From CAYQDR01 sp964416315 (GTDB lineage: Bacteria; Methylomirabilota; Methylomirabilia; Rokubacteriales; DASRDR01), in NCBI GenBank assembly GCA_964416315.1, contig CAYQDR010000104.1:1-17421 (forward strand): 17,421 nt of DNA. The letters run 5' to 3'. A program made the translations under genes and the position numbers. This document shows positions 5,848 to 12,874 of this stretch, piece after piece; the first letter of the stretch is position 1; each line of letters begins with the position of its first letter. Under the pieces are notes generated by a model that saw only the letters and a list, made by a program, of their open reading frames with translations, was not told the DNA's origin and searched no databases.

Positions 5848-7786
5848 TCCCGGTCACACGCGCTGCCGCGAGGCAAAAGTTCTGGAGGTAGGGGAGTGGG
5901 AAGGGGGGTGGCGGCGGGTACTCACTACTCGGGTAACTGCGAAGACGAAGCCCGAAGAACGCGACGTCAGAGATGTCGAGCTCGGCGGTCGACTCGCCCT
6001 GGACGGACAAGGACTGGAGGACGCGACGGATGGTTGGCGGGTTGGTGTCGTATCGAAGGGCTTCGAGGGTTTGAAGATCGGCGGGAGGTTCAAACTCGAC
6101 GAGGTCTACGAGCGCCGGACGCTGGTAAGGATCCGGGTTTCTCGGAATGTCGTCTCCGCATCCGCCATACTGCGTCAGTGTGAGGACGTTCGCGGGCGCG
6201 TCTTGCGGGTGGCGGTAGATCAGCTCCAGGAGCGCGAAGTCCGCTGACACTGGCACATTGCTTGTGACGCGCGTGAAGTATTCCTGGAAGTACTCTTGAT
6301 CGAGTGACGGCGAGGGATATGTGAGGTTGACCGAAGCATAGAAGTCCGGGGCTGCGAGGTAGAGCAGGTACGCGTGCCACACCCCCCGGAGGGGCAGAAG
6401 GTTCACCCAGGTCGCAGCGACGGCGTCGCGCTCGAGCCCGAGGGCACCCCGGAAGACGACCAGGTACTTCCCGGCGTTGGCCGGCGGCTTGGTTGGCGGG
6501 TAGGCGGGCGGCTGGAAAACAGGGCTTGGCACATCTGGCTGGAGCTGCAGCGGCCACCCGGCGAGCTGATAGCGGTTGCCGTCCGTGGCGTCGTAGTAGA
6601 GCGCGAACCACCCGTCCATAACCTCGTTCGGGGTCAGGTTGACGATCCGGAAGCCGCCGCTCTCGACACGGATTTCAAGTCTGCCGCGGAAGAAGTAATC
6701 GAGGAGCGCCGCCGAATACCCCATCGCGCGGGGGATCAGCTTCTCCGCGTAGGCCTGGTGCACGCGATCGTCCAGGACATAGTTCCCGCTGGGGCTGCCT
6801 CGAAGGTTCAGGGATCGCGCCAGCACCCCGTCGGCCACGAAGAAGTCGATGGACTCGCCGTCGCCACGCTTGTTGAAGTAGCGGCGCCAGCCACGCCCCT
6901 CGGGGATGAGCTGCCCAGGGACCAAGCTGGTGACCCTGGGGAGGGCAAAGTCCTTGAAGGTCGTGTCTTTGCTCAGGAAGTTGCCATTCGTATACTCGGC
7001 GATCCCGATCCGATTCCCGGTGAGGACTTCGCCGTTCTGTCCGGTGAAGCGGTCCGTATCGATGAGCCGGGCGATCGGTACCGGCGCCTCGGGATGGGCG
7101 GTGGGGAGGAAGATCTGGGGGGACGGACCGATCGGGTCGGCGTCGAGCAGTCTTTGGAACACGTCGGTATTCCTGGAGGCGCCTGCTTCCACCCACTTTT
7201 CATACCAATCGACATCGCCGACGCCCCACTTGTTGAGGTGTGGGTCGTTACGCACGTGGGCAGGCACGGAGGCATCCTGGATGAGGTGCATGACCTGACC
7301 CAGGGCACGGAATGTCCAGGCAAACGCCTGGTCCTGTTGAGCCTTCGTGGGAGCTGCGAGGGCGTTGTAGAAGTGTTGGCGCGCGACGGGCCAACTCCAC
7401 GTCTCGTTGCCCGCTCCGACAAAGGAGTCCTGGTGTAGGTTTTGTTGCCAGAGCAGGGAGGATTGCCCGGACACCAATGCGAGCTGAAGCCCCGCGGCGT
7501 TCCACAGCGCGAGCGGGTTGTGGAAGTGGTGTCGCACGCGAGCCTCAGGCTCATCCTCGAGGAATGCCCCTTCCTGGACCCACTGCCTAGCGGGTCTCTG
7601 CATCAACATCGTGTCCAGTCCTTCCGGAAAGCCCAGGTGCGATCGCAGGACGAGATCGAGGGACGAGACGTCGACGGCCTGGCTTGCTAACGCCCGATGA
7701 GTGTGCAAGTCGTACGCCCAGACGGCTTGGCTGCGACAGGCAGAGACGAGCAGCGCCAGGCATAGACAGATCCGCAACGCGTTCAT
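5840..7786 (-). CDS. secreted zinc phospholipase C/S1-P1 nuclease-like protein
   Basis: 648-aa exported protein, last gene of the minus-strand operon. ATG 7786 is chosen for its GGAGGA site and because a signal peptide then starts at residue 1; VSAC at 14-17 could be a lipobox, while VWA-Y at 23-25 could be an ordinary cleavage site. Residues 25-200 carry the helical metal-site pattern of the zinc-dependent phospholipase C/P1 nuclease superfamily: H28/H30, GAFLED (D78), a His cluster 86-89, and GQVMHLIQDASVPAH with H167, D171 and H177, then WYEKW with E196. The final His of the usual HxxxE ligand pair is not obvious. About 390-648 is a beta-rich region of unknown fold with conserved-looking phrases such as LTPNEVM and FRGALGLE. 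Probable role: hydrolysis of phosphodiester substrates (lipid or nucleic acid) at the cell surface or outside; activity is unproven. Confidence 0.72.
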   Translation of the reverse strand: MNALRICLCLALLVSACRSQAVWAYDLHTHRALASQAVDVSSLDLVLRSHLGFPEGLDTMLMQRPARQWVQEGAFLEDEPEARVRHHFHNPLALWNAAGLQLALVSGQSSLLWQQNLHQDSFVGAGNETWSWPVARQHFYNALAAPTKAQQDQAFAWTFRALGQVMHLIQDASVPAHVRNDPHLNKWGVGDVDWYEKWVEAGASRNTDVFQRLLDADPIGPSPQIFLPTAHPEAPVPIARLIDTDRFTGQNGEVLTGNRIGIAEYTNGNFLSKDTTFKDFALPRVTSLVPGQLIPEGRGWRRYFNKRGDGESIDFFVADGVLARSLNLRGSPSGNYVLDDRVHQAYAEKLIPRAMGYSAALLDYFFRGRLEIRVESGGFRIVNLTPNEVMDGWFALYYDATDGNRYQLAGWPLQLQPDVPSPVFQPPAYPPTKPPANAGKYLVVFRGALGLERDAVAATWVNLLPLRGVWHAYLLYLAAPDFYASVNLTYPSPSLDQEYFQEYFTRVTSNVPVSADFALLELIYRHPQDAPANVLTLTQYGGCGDDIPRNPDPYQRPALVDLVEFEPPADLQTLEALRYDTNPPTIRRVLQSLSVQGESTAELDISDVAFFGLRLRSYPSSEYPPPPPFPLPYLQNFCLAAARVTGIR

Positions 7787-7799
7787 TGCTTCCTCCGAA

Positions 7800-8393
7800 C
7801 TACTTGCCACGACCCGAGGGCTGAAGCCCGAGGGCTTCCCGCTCGTCATCGAGGGCCCTGAGGTACCGCCGCATGCGCGAATCTGGGATCTTGGACCAGG
7901 GCCATGCTTCCGATAACGATTTCAGCCGCTCTTCTCGCGTCCTCGAAGGAGGCAACTCGAAGACCGCCCCCGGCCCTTCGAACCGCATCCAGGCTTCGTT
8001 GTGCAGCCTGTCGTGTTCGGCCAAGTCGAGCTTGCCCCACCCCGCCGACCCGCGAAACCGCCATCGGCCGTAGCCGGACTTGAACATGTGCAGGATCGGA
8101 CCCTCGATGGTTACCAACGGATTGAGCGCGCGCGTGGAACGGGCGGGCACGACAAACCGCCCCTCGCGGTCGGTCACAGCTTCCTCGGCGTCGTAGAACT
8201 CGACCCTGGAGTGGATGAAGCCGGGTGAGCGCTTCCGCCACTCCGCGAGGATCACCACGCCAGAGATCGGTTGACCCGTCTCGGCGTCCACCACCTGACC
8301 GCGCCAGGGCCCGGCTCCCTCGGCGGCGCCGAATCCCGTGCAGAGACCCGGGCCGATCGCCAGAATGCCGACGGCGAACGAACGCCATCTCAT
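7800..8393 (-). CDS. exported carboxypeptidase-regulatory-like domain protein
   Basis: 197-aa protein, third in the operon. ATG 8393 overlaps the upstream stop by 4 bp (ATGA) and has GGAGGT at 6-nt spacing. A signal peptide covers residues 1 to about 27. Next comes a beta-sandwich of the CarboxypepD_reg type: WRGQVVDAETGQPISGVVI, with AVTDREGRFVVPA about 40 residues on, the classic pattern. Such domains are non-catalytic and bind or stabilise partners at the cell surface. The C-terminal 70 residues are charged and helical (EERLKSLSEAWPWSK, RRYLRALDDER) and match nothing I recognise. Only 13 bp separate its stop from the start of the phospholipase-like gene. Confidence 0.75.
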   Translation of the reverse strand: MRWRSFAVGILAIGPGLCTGFGAAEGAGPWRGQVVDAETGQPISGVVILAEWRKRSPGFIHSRVEFYDAEEAVTDREGRFVVPARSTRALNPLVTIEGPILHMFKSGYGRWRFRGSAGWGKLDLAEHDRLHNEAWMRFEGPGAVFELPPSRTREERLKSLSEAWPWSKIPDSRMRRYLRALDDEREALGLQPSGRGK

Positions 8394-9211
8394 CGGGTCA
8401 CCTCCCAGAGATCCCGGAGCCGCCAGACGCTGTCCCAGTCCAGCAGGAAGCGGAACTGGAATGGCGGGTCAGCGGGTGAGGCGGGTCGCAGCGCCTCGTA
8501 CAGTGCTTCTGCTGCGTGCTGCTTCACGAATCGGACCGGGGGGAAGGCGCGCTCCACCTCGCGCGGGGAGAGCGCCTTGAGCGGGTCCTCGTACCGGCTC
8601 CTGGATTCGCTGTGCAGACACTCGAGGCCAGCGCGGAGATCGCCGCGGCGCAGCGCTGCTTTGAGGCTCGCAAAGCGCCCCTGCAGTTCCGCGTCGAAGG
8701 CCGCCTGCGTCAGCACGGTAACCGGGACGGTGTACGCCGTGACCTGCCCCTGGCGGCTCCGGACGCGGATGATGGCCTGAAACATTCCCGGGTTCTGGTA
8801 CGTGTGTCCGAAATCCTCGTCCCGCGTCGAAGACACCTCCGGAGCGCCGTCTCCTTCCGCGTCGAACTCGATTACCTGGGGAGCCTCCGGGCGCAGCACC
8901 CAGGCCACCCCGACGGTCAGTGGCGCGGGCCCTCTCGGGGGGATCACCGCGACCGGGAACCCCTGGACAACTTCCCCTTTGAGCCACGCCTCCCGCTCTG
9001 CCGGTGACAGGGTCCTCTGGAACTCGCGACCGAAGAACCAGAAGGAGGTGTTCTGGATCCTGTACGGTGGGCAATTCGCGGCCACGGAGGTCGAGGTGCT
9101 GACCACCAGAGCCGCCAGTCCCAGGGTGAGAAAGCCGCGTGTCCGTCTGAGCGTCATGAGGCTGCCTGAAGACCGAACGTCAGCCGAGTGGCTCGTGCGA
9201 CGCGAACGCAT
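8390..9211 (-). CDS. exported PKD-domain protein with shared C-terminal domain
   Basis: 273-aa protein, second in the operon, starting 13 bp after the stop of the first gene. ATG 9211 has GAGGAG at 9-nt spacing and gives a long basic n-region before the signal peptide; ATG 9157 (M19) gives a more usual signal peptide but lacks a clear ribosome site. The signal sequence ends near SVAANC. The middle has a PKD-like beta-sandwich (IEFDAEGDG, then FGHTYQNPGMF, about residues 100-168). Residues 172-273 form a helical then beta domain shared with the larger upstream protein: the first 43 positions align ungapped with 18 identities, including SLK-x-ALRRGD, and the ends match as WRLR. No catalytic motif is visible. 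Probably an extracytoplasmic binding or scaffold protein. Confidence 0.74.
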   Translation of the reverse strand: MRSRRTSHSADVRSSGSLMTLRRTRGFLTLGLAALVVSTSTSVAANCPPYRIQNTSFWFFGREFQRTLSPAEREAWLKGEVVQGFPVAVIPPRGPAPLTVGVAWVLRPEAPQVIEFDAEGDGAPEVSSTRDEDFGHTYQNPGMFQAIIRVRSRQGQVTAYTVPVTVLTQAAFDAELQGRFASLKAALRRGDLRAGLECLHSESRSRYEDPLKALSPREVERAFPPVRFVKQHAAEALYEALRPASPADPPFQFRFLLDWDSVWRLRDLWEVTR

Positions 9212-9224
9212 GGGGCCTTTCTCC

Positions 9225-10454
9225 TCAGAAAGACCGCAGCCGCCAGATCCCGTCTTCGTCGATCGTGAAGCGGACCTCGAACGCCATCAGAACCCCATCG
9301 TCGAGCCGTAACATCTCGTAGATCACCTCAGCGCCACGGACCTCGACGAGCGACAGATCCGTGAGGATTGTATCAATCGCGGGCAGATCCGGCGTCAGGT
9401 CGCTGAACATCGCCTCATAGTCCGACCGCGCACGACCGCTGATCTGCCTCACCGCCTGGCCGATGTCCCCTCGACGAAGCGCGTCCTTCAAGCTCTGCCA
9501 CTTGGCCTGCAGGAGGGCGTCGAGGCCGGCCCGGTCCCAAACCTGCACCACGGCCGTCGCCGTCTGCGTGGCGCCGGCGGCATCGTGAATGGTCACCCTT
9601 GGCAGGTACAGCCCCCGCTGGGTATAGGTGAAGCTCTGGCCTTCCAAGCTCGGCCCTTCGAAATCGACTGCGCCGCTTCCGGTCAGGTCGAGGCGCGCCT
9701 GGGCCAGGGGCTGGAGGCTGATGAGGGTGAACTGGACGCCGAGTGGCGCCACGCCCGCGGCGGGTGTCGCCCGGAACAGCACCTCGGATGCTGGGGCCGG
9801 AGTGACCGTGAGCGGTTGTCTGACCTCCGCGACCTCGCCTTCCGGGGTCCTTGCGACCACGGCCAGTTCACTCACCTGAGGATCGACGTGGCCCACGGCG
9901 ACGAATGTCTCTCCTTCGACTACCACTGGCGAGCCATTGATGGTGACCCCCACCTCCGGAGCGCCGCGGACGGTGCCCCGGACCAGGAGCGGTCCGGCGG
10001 GCACCGTCGCCCCCGCGGTCGGGCTCGTGAGGGCGACCTCCAGGCAGCCCGTGTCGCTGACGATGCTGACGGCGAGCGTCTCGCCGGGCTTCCCCGCCAG
10101 GCGGACCGACAGGGTGTTCCGGTCGCGGAGGGCGACCGAGCGCTCGATCAGGGAGACCTGCCGGTTGAAGTCCTGCTCTTGGACCACCTCGGCGCCGTTC
10201 AACGTCAGGCTCCCACTGCTGACCCGCGCGGCGCCGCCGGGGCCGTTCTCGACGCGGATGCGGAAGGCGCGCTCGGGCCGGCAGGCCGGGAACGTCTCCG
10301 TGATCGTCTCGGGGGCCGCCGTGCCGCGGAGGTAGGTCTTCGGGCCGAACGGCACCTTCGAGTCGCCGGCTCGAGCAGGGACGGCGACCACCGCGGTCGC
10401 CGCGCAGACAATGAGGGTCGCTCGAAACCCCAGGCCCGACCGATGGACCGCCAT
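9225..10454 (-). CDS. exported Ig-like/PKD protein, first gene of operon
   Basis: 409-aa protein. ATG 10454 has GGAGG at 7-nt spacing and puts a signal peptide at the N-terminus (hydrophobic about 10-25, cleavage near ARA-GD); an ATG at 10481 is in frame but less suitable. Domains: about 30-125, a beta-rich unit containing SSGSLTLNG and RNTLSVRLAGKPG; about 128-205, an Ig-like unit resembling the glucodextranase B type (LTSPTAGATV, GVTINGSPV, EGETFVA); about 212-290, a PKD-like unit (GVAPLGVQF, SFTYTQRGLY); and 311-409, the C-terminal domain also present in the next gene's product. No catalytic residues are recognisable. Likely a periplasmic, surface or secreted adhesive or scaffold protein. 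Promoter not identified; tandem repeats lie about 190-270 bp upstream. Confidence 0.76.
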   Translation of the reverse strand: MAVHRSGLGFRATLIVCAATAVVAVPARAGDSKVPFGPKTYLRGTAAPETITETFPACRPERAFRIRVENGPGGAARVSSGSLTLNGAEVVQEQDFNRQVSLIERSVALRDRNTLSVRLAGKPGETLAVSIVSDTGCLEVALTSPTAGATVPAGPLLVRGTVRGAPEVGVTINGSPVVVEGETFVAVGHVDPQVSELAVVARTPEGEVAEVRQPLTVTPAPASEVLFRATPAAGVAPLGVQFTLISLQPLAQARLDLTGSGAVDFEGPSLEGQSFTYTQRGLYLPRVTIHDAAGATQTATAVVQVWDRAGLDALLQAKWQSLKDALRRGDIGQAVRQISGRARSDYEAMFSDLTPDLPAIDTILTDLSLVEVRGAEVIYEMLRLDDGVLMAFEVRFTIDEDGIWRLRSF

Positions 10455-10530
10455 TGGGGATCCTCCCTGGTGAATCGGCAAAGATACACGGGAGCGGGGA
10501 TGCTGGCGGTTATCCGGAGCAAGAACGAGG

Positions 10531-10542
10531 CCACGCGCGTGG
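10531..10542. promoter_or_regulatory. 12-bp palindrome upstream of secreted operon
   Basis: CCACGCGCGTGG is perfectly self-complementary and lies 77 bp upstream of the first gene of the minus-strand operon, a reasonable place for a dimeric repressor or activator site. Palindromes of this size occur by chance in GC-rich DNA, so this is only a candidate. Confidence 0.25.
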
Positions 10543-10600
10543 TGACGCGGGGTTCGCCGATTGAGGCACGCGGATCGTCATCGCGAGCCCGGGGCGCGTT

Positions 10601-10616
10601 GCACAGGTTTCTGTGC
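10601..10616. repeat. inverted repeat GCACAG-GTTT-CTGTGC
   Basis: A perfect 6-bp inverted repeat around GTTT. Read on the minus strand it contains GAAACCTGTGC, which is also the core of the direct repeat at 10702-10722. It therefore belongs with the adjacent repeat family and may be a binding site for the same factor in opposite orientation. Confidence 0.5.
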
Positions 10617-10641
10617 AGTGCCTGCATCTCTCCCGAGGAAA

Positions 10642-10722
10642 GGTGTCGCGGAACCTACGATGAAAGCGGCGCTTCAGGCCGGTGTAGCGGAAACAGTGCA
10701 GGGTGTACCGAAACCTGTGCAG
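10642..10722. repeat. short direct repeats, 21-bp unit
   Basis: Two units are adjacent with a period of exactly 21 bp, 10681-10701 and 10702-10722. They match at 17 of 21 positions and share GGTGTA at one end and GTGCAG at the other. A third, more diverged unit starts at 10642 and shares GGTGT, CG and AACCT. A 21-bp period is two turns of the helix, as in arrays of binding sites for one protein on one face of DNA. They sit between the divergent operons, nearer the secreted operon. Confidence 0.55.
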
Positions 10723-11044
10723 TCCCGCCCGGCATCCCGCAATCACCCCGACACTTTTCGCGGACTTCCGTGCACGGGACGCTCGGCACCGCGCTTGCAC
10801 CCTCGAGGGGCGTCGCTCCGAAGGGGTGCCAGGCCCGGCGCCCCGAGCGGCGACGCTCGACCGTGCTCCCAACGCAGGCGGGTGCGGGCGGGCGAGCGCC
10901 GCGTCCGGCGCCGGGCCGGGTGGGTGGTTCAGCGACCGAGCGTCTGCGCGGGGGGAGGCCGCGGTCGGGACGACGCACGGGCGCCGGCCGCCCGCGTCCG
11001 GGGACAGCCAGCGGCGAGCCCGGGGGGGAACGGCGTCGAGACGC

Positions 11045-11073
11045 TTGACACCCGGGGCAAGTGGGAGTAAAAG
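11045..11073 (+). promoter_or_regulatory. sigma70-type promoter of the ferredoxin gene
   Basis: A perfect -35 TTGACA (11045-11050), a 17-bp spacer and TAAAAG (11068-11073, 4/6 match). Transcription would start near 11080, giving a leader of about 95 nt. Confidence 0.7.
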
Positions 11074-11098
11074 CTAACCGTTCCGGCCGATCTGTCCC

Positions 11099-11141
11099 GG
11101 GCGGCTCGTAAGCGCCACCCACGCCGGGGGGCGAGCGGCCC
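11099..11141 (+). promoter_or_regulatory. leader hairpin in the ferredoxin 5' UTR
   Basis: GGGCGGCTCG (11099-11108) can pair with CGAGCGGCCC (11132-11141) at 9 of 10 positions across a 23-nt loop. It lies inside the predicted leader, 32 nt before the ATG, leaving the GGGGAGG ribosome site free. It may stabilise the mRNA or tune expression; no known riboswitch is recognised. Confidence 0.3.
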
Positions 11142-11173
11142 GTTGCCCTGGGAACCCATTCGGGGAGGCTGAG

Positions 11174-11440
11174 ATGCCGTACATCATTGCCGAGCCGTGC
11201 ATCGGCGTGAAGGACAAGGCCTGCGTGGAGGTGTGCCCGGTTGACTGCATCTACGAGGGGGACGAGATGCTCTACATCCACCCCGAGGAGTGCATCGACT
11301 GCGGCGCCTGCGAGCCGGTGTGCCCGGTCAAGGCGATCTTCGCGGAGGACGAGACGCCCGAGCAGTGGAAGAACTACATCGACATCAACAAGGTGTTCTT
11401 CAAGGACCATCCGGGGGTGCAGCCGGCCACGAAGAAGTAG
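11174..11440 (+). CDS. fdxA: 7Fe ferredoxin ([3Fe-4S][4Fe-4S])
   Basis: 88-aa soluble electron carrier. ATG 11174 is preceded by GGGGAGG. The Cys layout matches the Azotobacter FdI type with an offset of one: C9, C17 and C50 would bind the 3Fe-4S cluster and C21, C40, C43 and C46 the 4Fe-4S cluster, with C25 as the extra free Cys. The first motif is C-x7-C-x3-CP rather than C-x2-C-x2-C-x3-CP, which is what makes it 7Fe rather than 8Fe. The Asp/Glu-rich C-terminal part (AEDETPEQWKNYIDIN) is usual for the family; the protein is shorter than FdI (106 aa). It has its own promoter and terminator, so it is probably a single-gene unit supplying low-potential electrons to unknown partners. Confidence 0.93.
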   Translation: MPYIIAEPCIGVKDKACVEVCPVDCIYEGDEMLYIHPEECIDCGACEPVCPVKAIFAEDETPEQWKNYIDINKVFFKDHPGVQPATKK

Positions 11441-11493
11441 CCTCCGGTCCCGGGGCCCCGCCGGCCCCGCCTCCCGGCAGTTCGCGTTTCGAG

Positions 11494-11525
11494 GGGCGCC
11501 AGCGCACGGTGGCGCCCTTTCGTGT
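11494..11525 (+). terminator. rho-independent terminator of the ferredoxin gene
   Basis: A perfect 8-bp stem, GGGCGCCA (11494-11501) with TGGCGCCC (11510-11517), 8-nt loop, followed by TTTCGTGT. It begins 53 bp after the ferredoxin stop and runs right up to the GTG proposed as the kinase start at 11522. Confidence 0.65.
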
Positions 11526-12874
11526 CTCCCGTGATCGCTGCCCTCGCCCGCCTCCTCGGCCGCCGCCGGCGGTACCGCGAGCTCGAAGGCCTCCACGAGA
11601 TCTCGCAAGCCTTCGCGGCGATGACCGACATCCAGGAGACCTACGGCCGCCTCACCCGGCGGATCGCCGAGCTGATCGGCGCCGAGAAGTGCGTCATCTC
11701 CCTCTACGACCCGGTCACGCGGGAGATGGTCGGGCAGGCCCCGGGCTACGGCGTCCCCGACGAGATCATCCGCGACTTCCGCCACCACATCGACACGCTC
11801 CGGGCGGCGTGGAACTTCTGGCGCCGGGGCCCGATGGTGCAGAACCACCCGGATGACTTCCACCCGGCCCTGCGCGAGTACCTCGCGCCCTTCCGCCTCT
11901 ACAACCTCACCGTCGTCCCGCTCGTCCTGGAGGGCCGGAAGCTCGTCGGGATGGCCTCGATGGGAAACAAGCCGGGGGGCTTTTCCCACAACGACCTGCG
12001 GCTCCTCACGGTCTTCGCCGCCCAGGCCGCGGTGGCGATCCAGAACGCCCGGCTCTACACCCACCTCGAGGACGCGGCCCACCAGCTGGAGGCGAAGGTG
12101 CGCGAGCGGACGGCCGAGCTCGAGGCGACGTACCGGGAGCTCGCTGCCTCGCACGCGCGCCTCCGGGAGCTCGACCAGCTCAAGTCGGACTTCCTTGGCA
12201 ACGTCTCGCACGAGCTGCGCACCCCGCTCGCCTCGATCAAGGGGTTCGTGGACAACCTCCTCGACGGGGTGACGGGACCGCTCAGCGACAAGCAGCGGCA
12301 TTACCTCGCACGGGTCCACGACAACGCCGACCGGCTCACGCGGATGGTCTCGGACCTCCTCGACCTCACCCGGATCGAGGCGGGGAAGCTCGAGCTCCTG
12401 CCGCAGGCGCTCGACGTCGGCGCGGCGGTCGCCGAGGCGGCGGAGGGCCTCCGGCCGCTCGCCCGCGCCCGGGGCATCCGCCTCGCGCTCGAGCTCGGCG
12501 CCGGCCCGCCGATCTGGGGGGACCCGGACAAGGTCCACCAGATCCTGACGAACCTGGTCTCGAACGCGGTCAAGTTCACGCCGGCGCACGGGGACGTCGG
12601 CATCGCGGCGGCGCCGGCGGGGCCCGGTATGGTCCGCCTCGAGGTCCGCGACACAGGCCCCGGGATCCCGGCCGAGGAGCGCGAGCGCGTCTTCGACAAG
12701 TTCTACCAGGTCGGCCGCGTGGACGGGGAGCGCCCCTCGGGCGGCGGCCTCGGCCTGACGATCGCGCGCCACCTGGTCGAGCTCCACGGCGGGCGCATCT
12801 GGGTGGAGGACGGCCCTCGCGGCGGCTCGACGTTCGTCGTGCTGCTGCCGGCCGTCGTCGGAGCCACGCCGTGA
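11522..12874 (+). CDS. GAF-domain sensor histidine kinase
   Basis: 450-aa cytoplasmic kinase with no membrane segment. Domains: GAF about 20-180 (HEISQAFAAMTDI, GAEKCVISLYDP, VVPLVLEGRKLVGMASMG), a coiled coil about 182-222, HisKA with phospho-acceptor H230 in SHELRTP, then HATPase_c with the N box LTNLVSNAVKF, G1 DTGPGIP, F box FDKFYQVG and G2 GGGLGL. All catalytic boxes are intact. The GAF ligand is unknown; no haem or bilin-attachment motif is recognised. The start is uncertain: GTG 11522 or GTG 11531 both lack a ribosome site and directly follow the ferredoxin terminator. The stop overlaps the start of the next receiver gene, so kinase and receiver are probably made together. Confidence 0.88.
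   Translation: MSPVIAALARLLGRRRRYRELEGLHEISQAFAAMTDIQETYGRLTRRIAELIGAEKCVISLYDPVTREMVGQAPGYGVPDEIIRDFRHHIDTLRAAWNFWRRGPMVQNHPDDFHPALREYLAPFRLYNLTVVPLVLEGRKLVGMASMGNKPGGFSHNDLRLLTVFAAQAAVAIQNARLYTHLEDAAHQLEAKVRERTAELEATYRELAASHARLRELDQLKSDFLGNVSHELRTPLASIKGFVDNLLDGVTGPLSDKQRHYLARVHDNADRLTRMVSDLLDLTRIEAGKLELLPQALDVGAAVAEAAEGLRPLARARGIRLALELGAGPPIWGDPDKVHQILTNLVSNAVKFTPAHGDVGIAAAPAGPGMVRLEVRDTGPGIPAEERERVFDKFYQVGRVDGERPSGGGLGLTIARHLVELHGGRIWVEDGPRGGSTFVVLLPAVVGATP

Larger units (their letters stand above)
10455..11173. other. 719-bp divergent intergenic region
   Basis: Separates the minus-strand secreted operon from the plus-strand ferredoxin. No frame here looks like a real gene: candidates are low-complexity Arg/Pro/Gly translations of GC-rich DNA. 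Contents: a 12-bp palindrome at 10531-10542, an inverted repeat at 10601-10616, 21-bp repeats at 10642-10722, a very GC-rich stretch about 10800-11040 without visible structure assigned, the ferredoxin promoter at 11045-11073, and a leader hairpin at 11099-11141. Confidence 0.6.

Noticed and set aside
6374..7438. Plus-strand open frame (354 codons) inside the phospholipase-like gene
   Set aside because: The minus-strand gene has a signal peptide, ribosome site and metal motifs; this frame has none of these.
10510..10518. DnaA-box-like TTATCCGGA
   Set aside because: Single site matching 7 of 9 bases, with no cluster or AT-rich unwinding region; not an origin.
10642..10722. Repeats considered as a CRISPR array
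   Set aside because: The units are directly adjacent without spacers, too few, and there are no cas genes.
9585..11048. Plus-strand open frame (487 codons) running from the Ig/PKD gene into the intergenic region
   Set aside because: Antisense to a gene with a signal peptide and domains, with no ribosome site and a low-complexity product in the intergenic part.
10655..12787. Long minus-strand open frame (710 codons) opposite the ferredoxin and kinase
   Set aside because: It is antisense to two clearly recognised genes. Its translation is Arg/Glu/Val/Leu-rich without domains, the usual artefact of GC-rich coding DNA.
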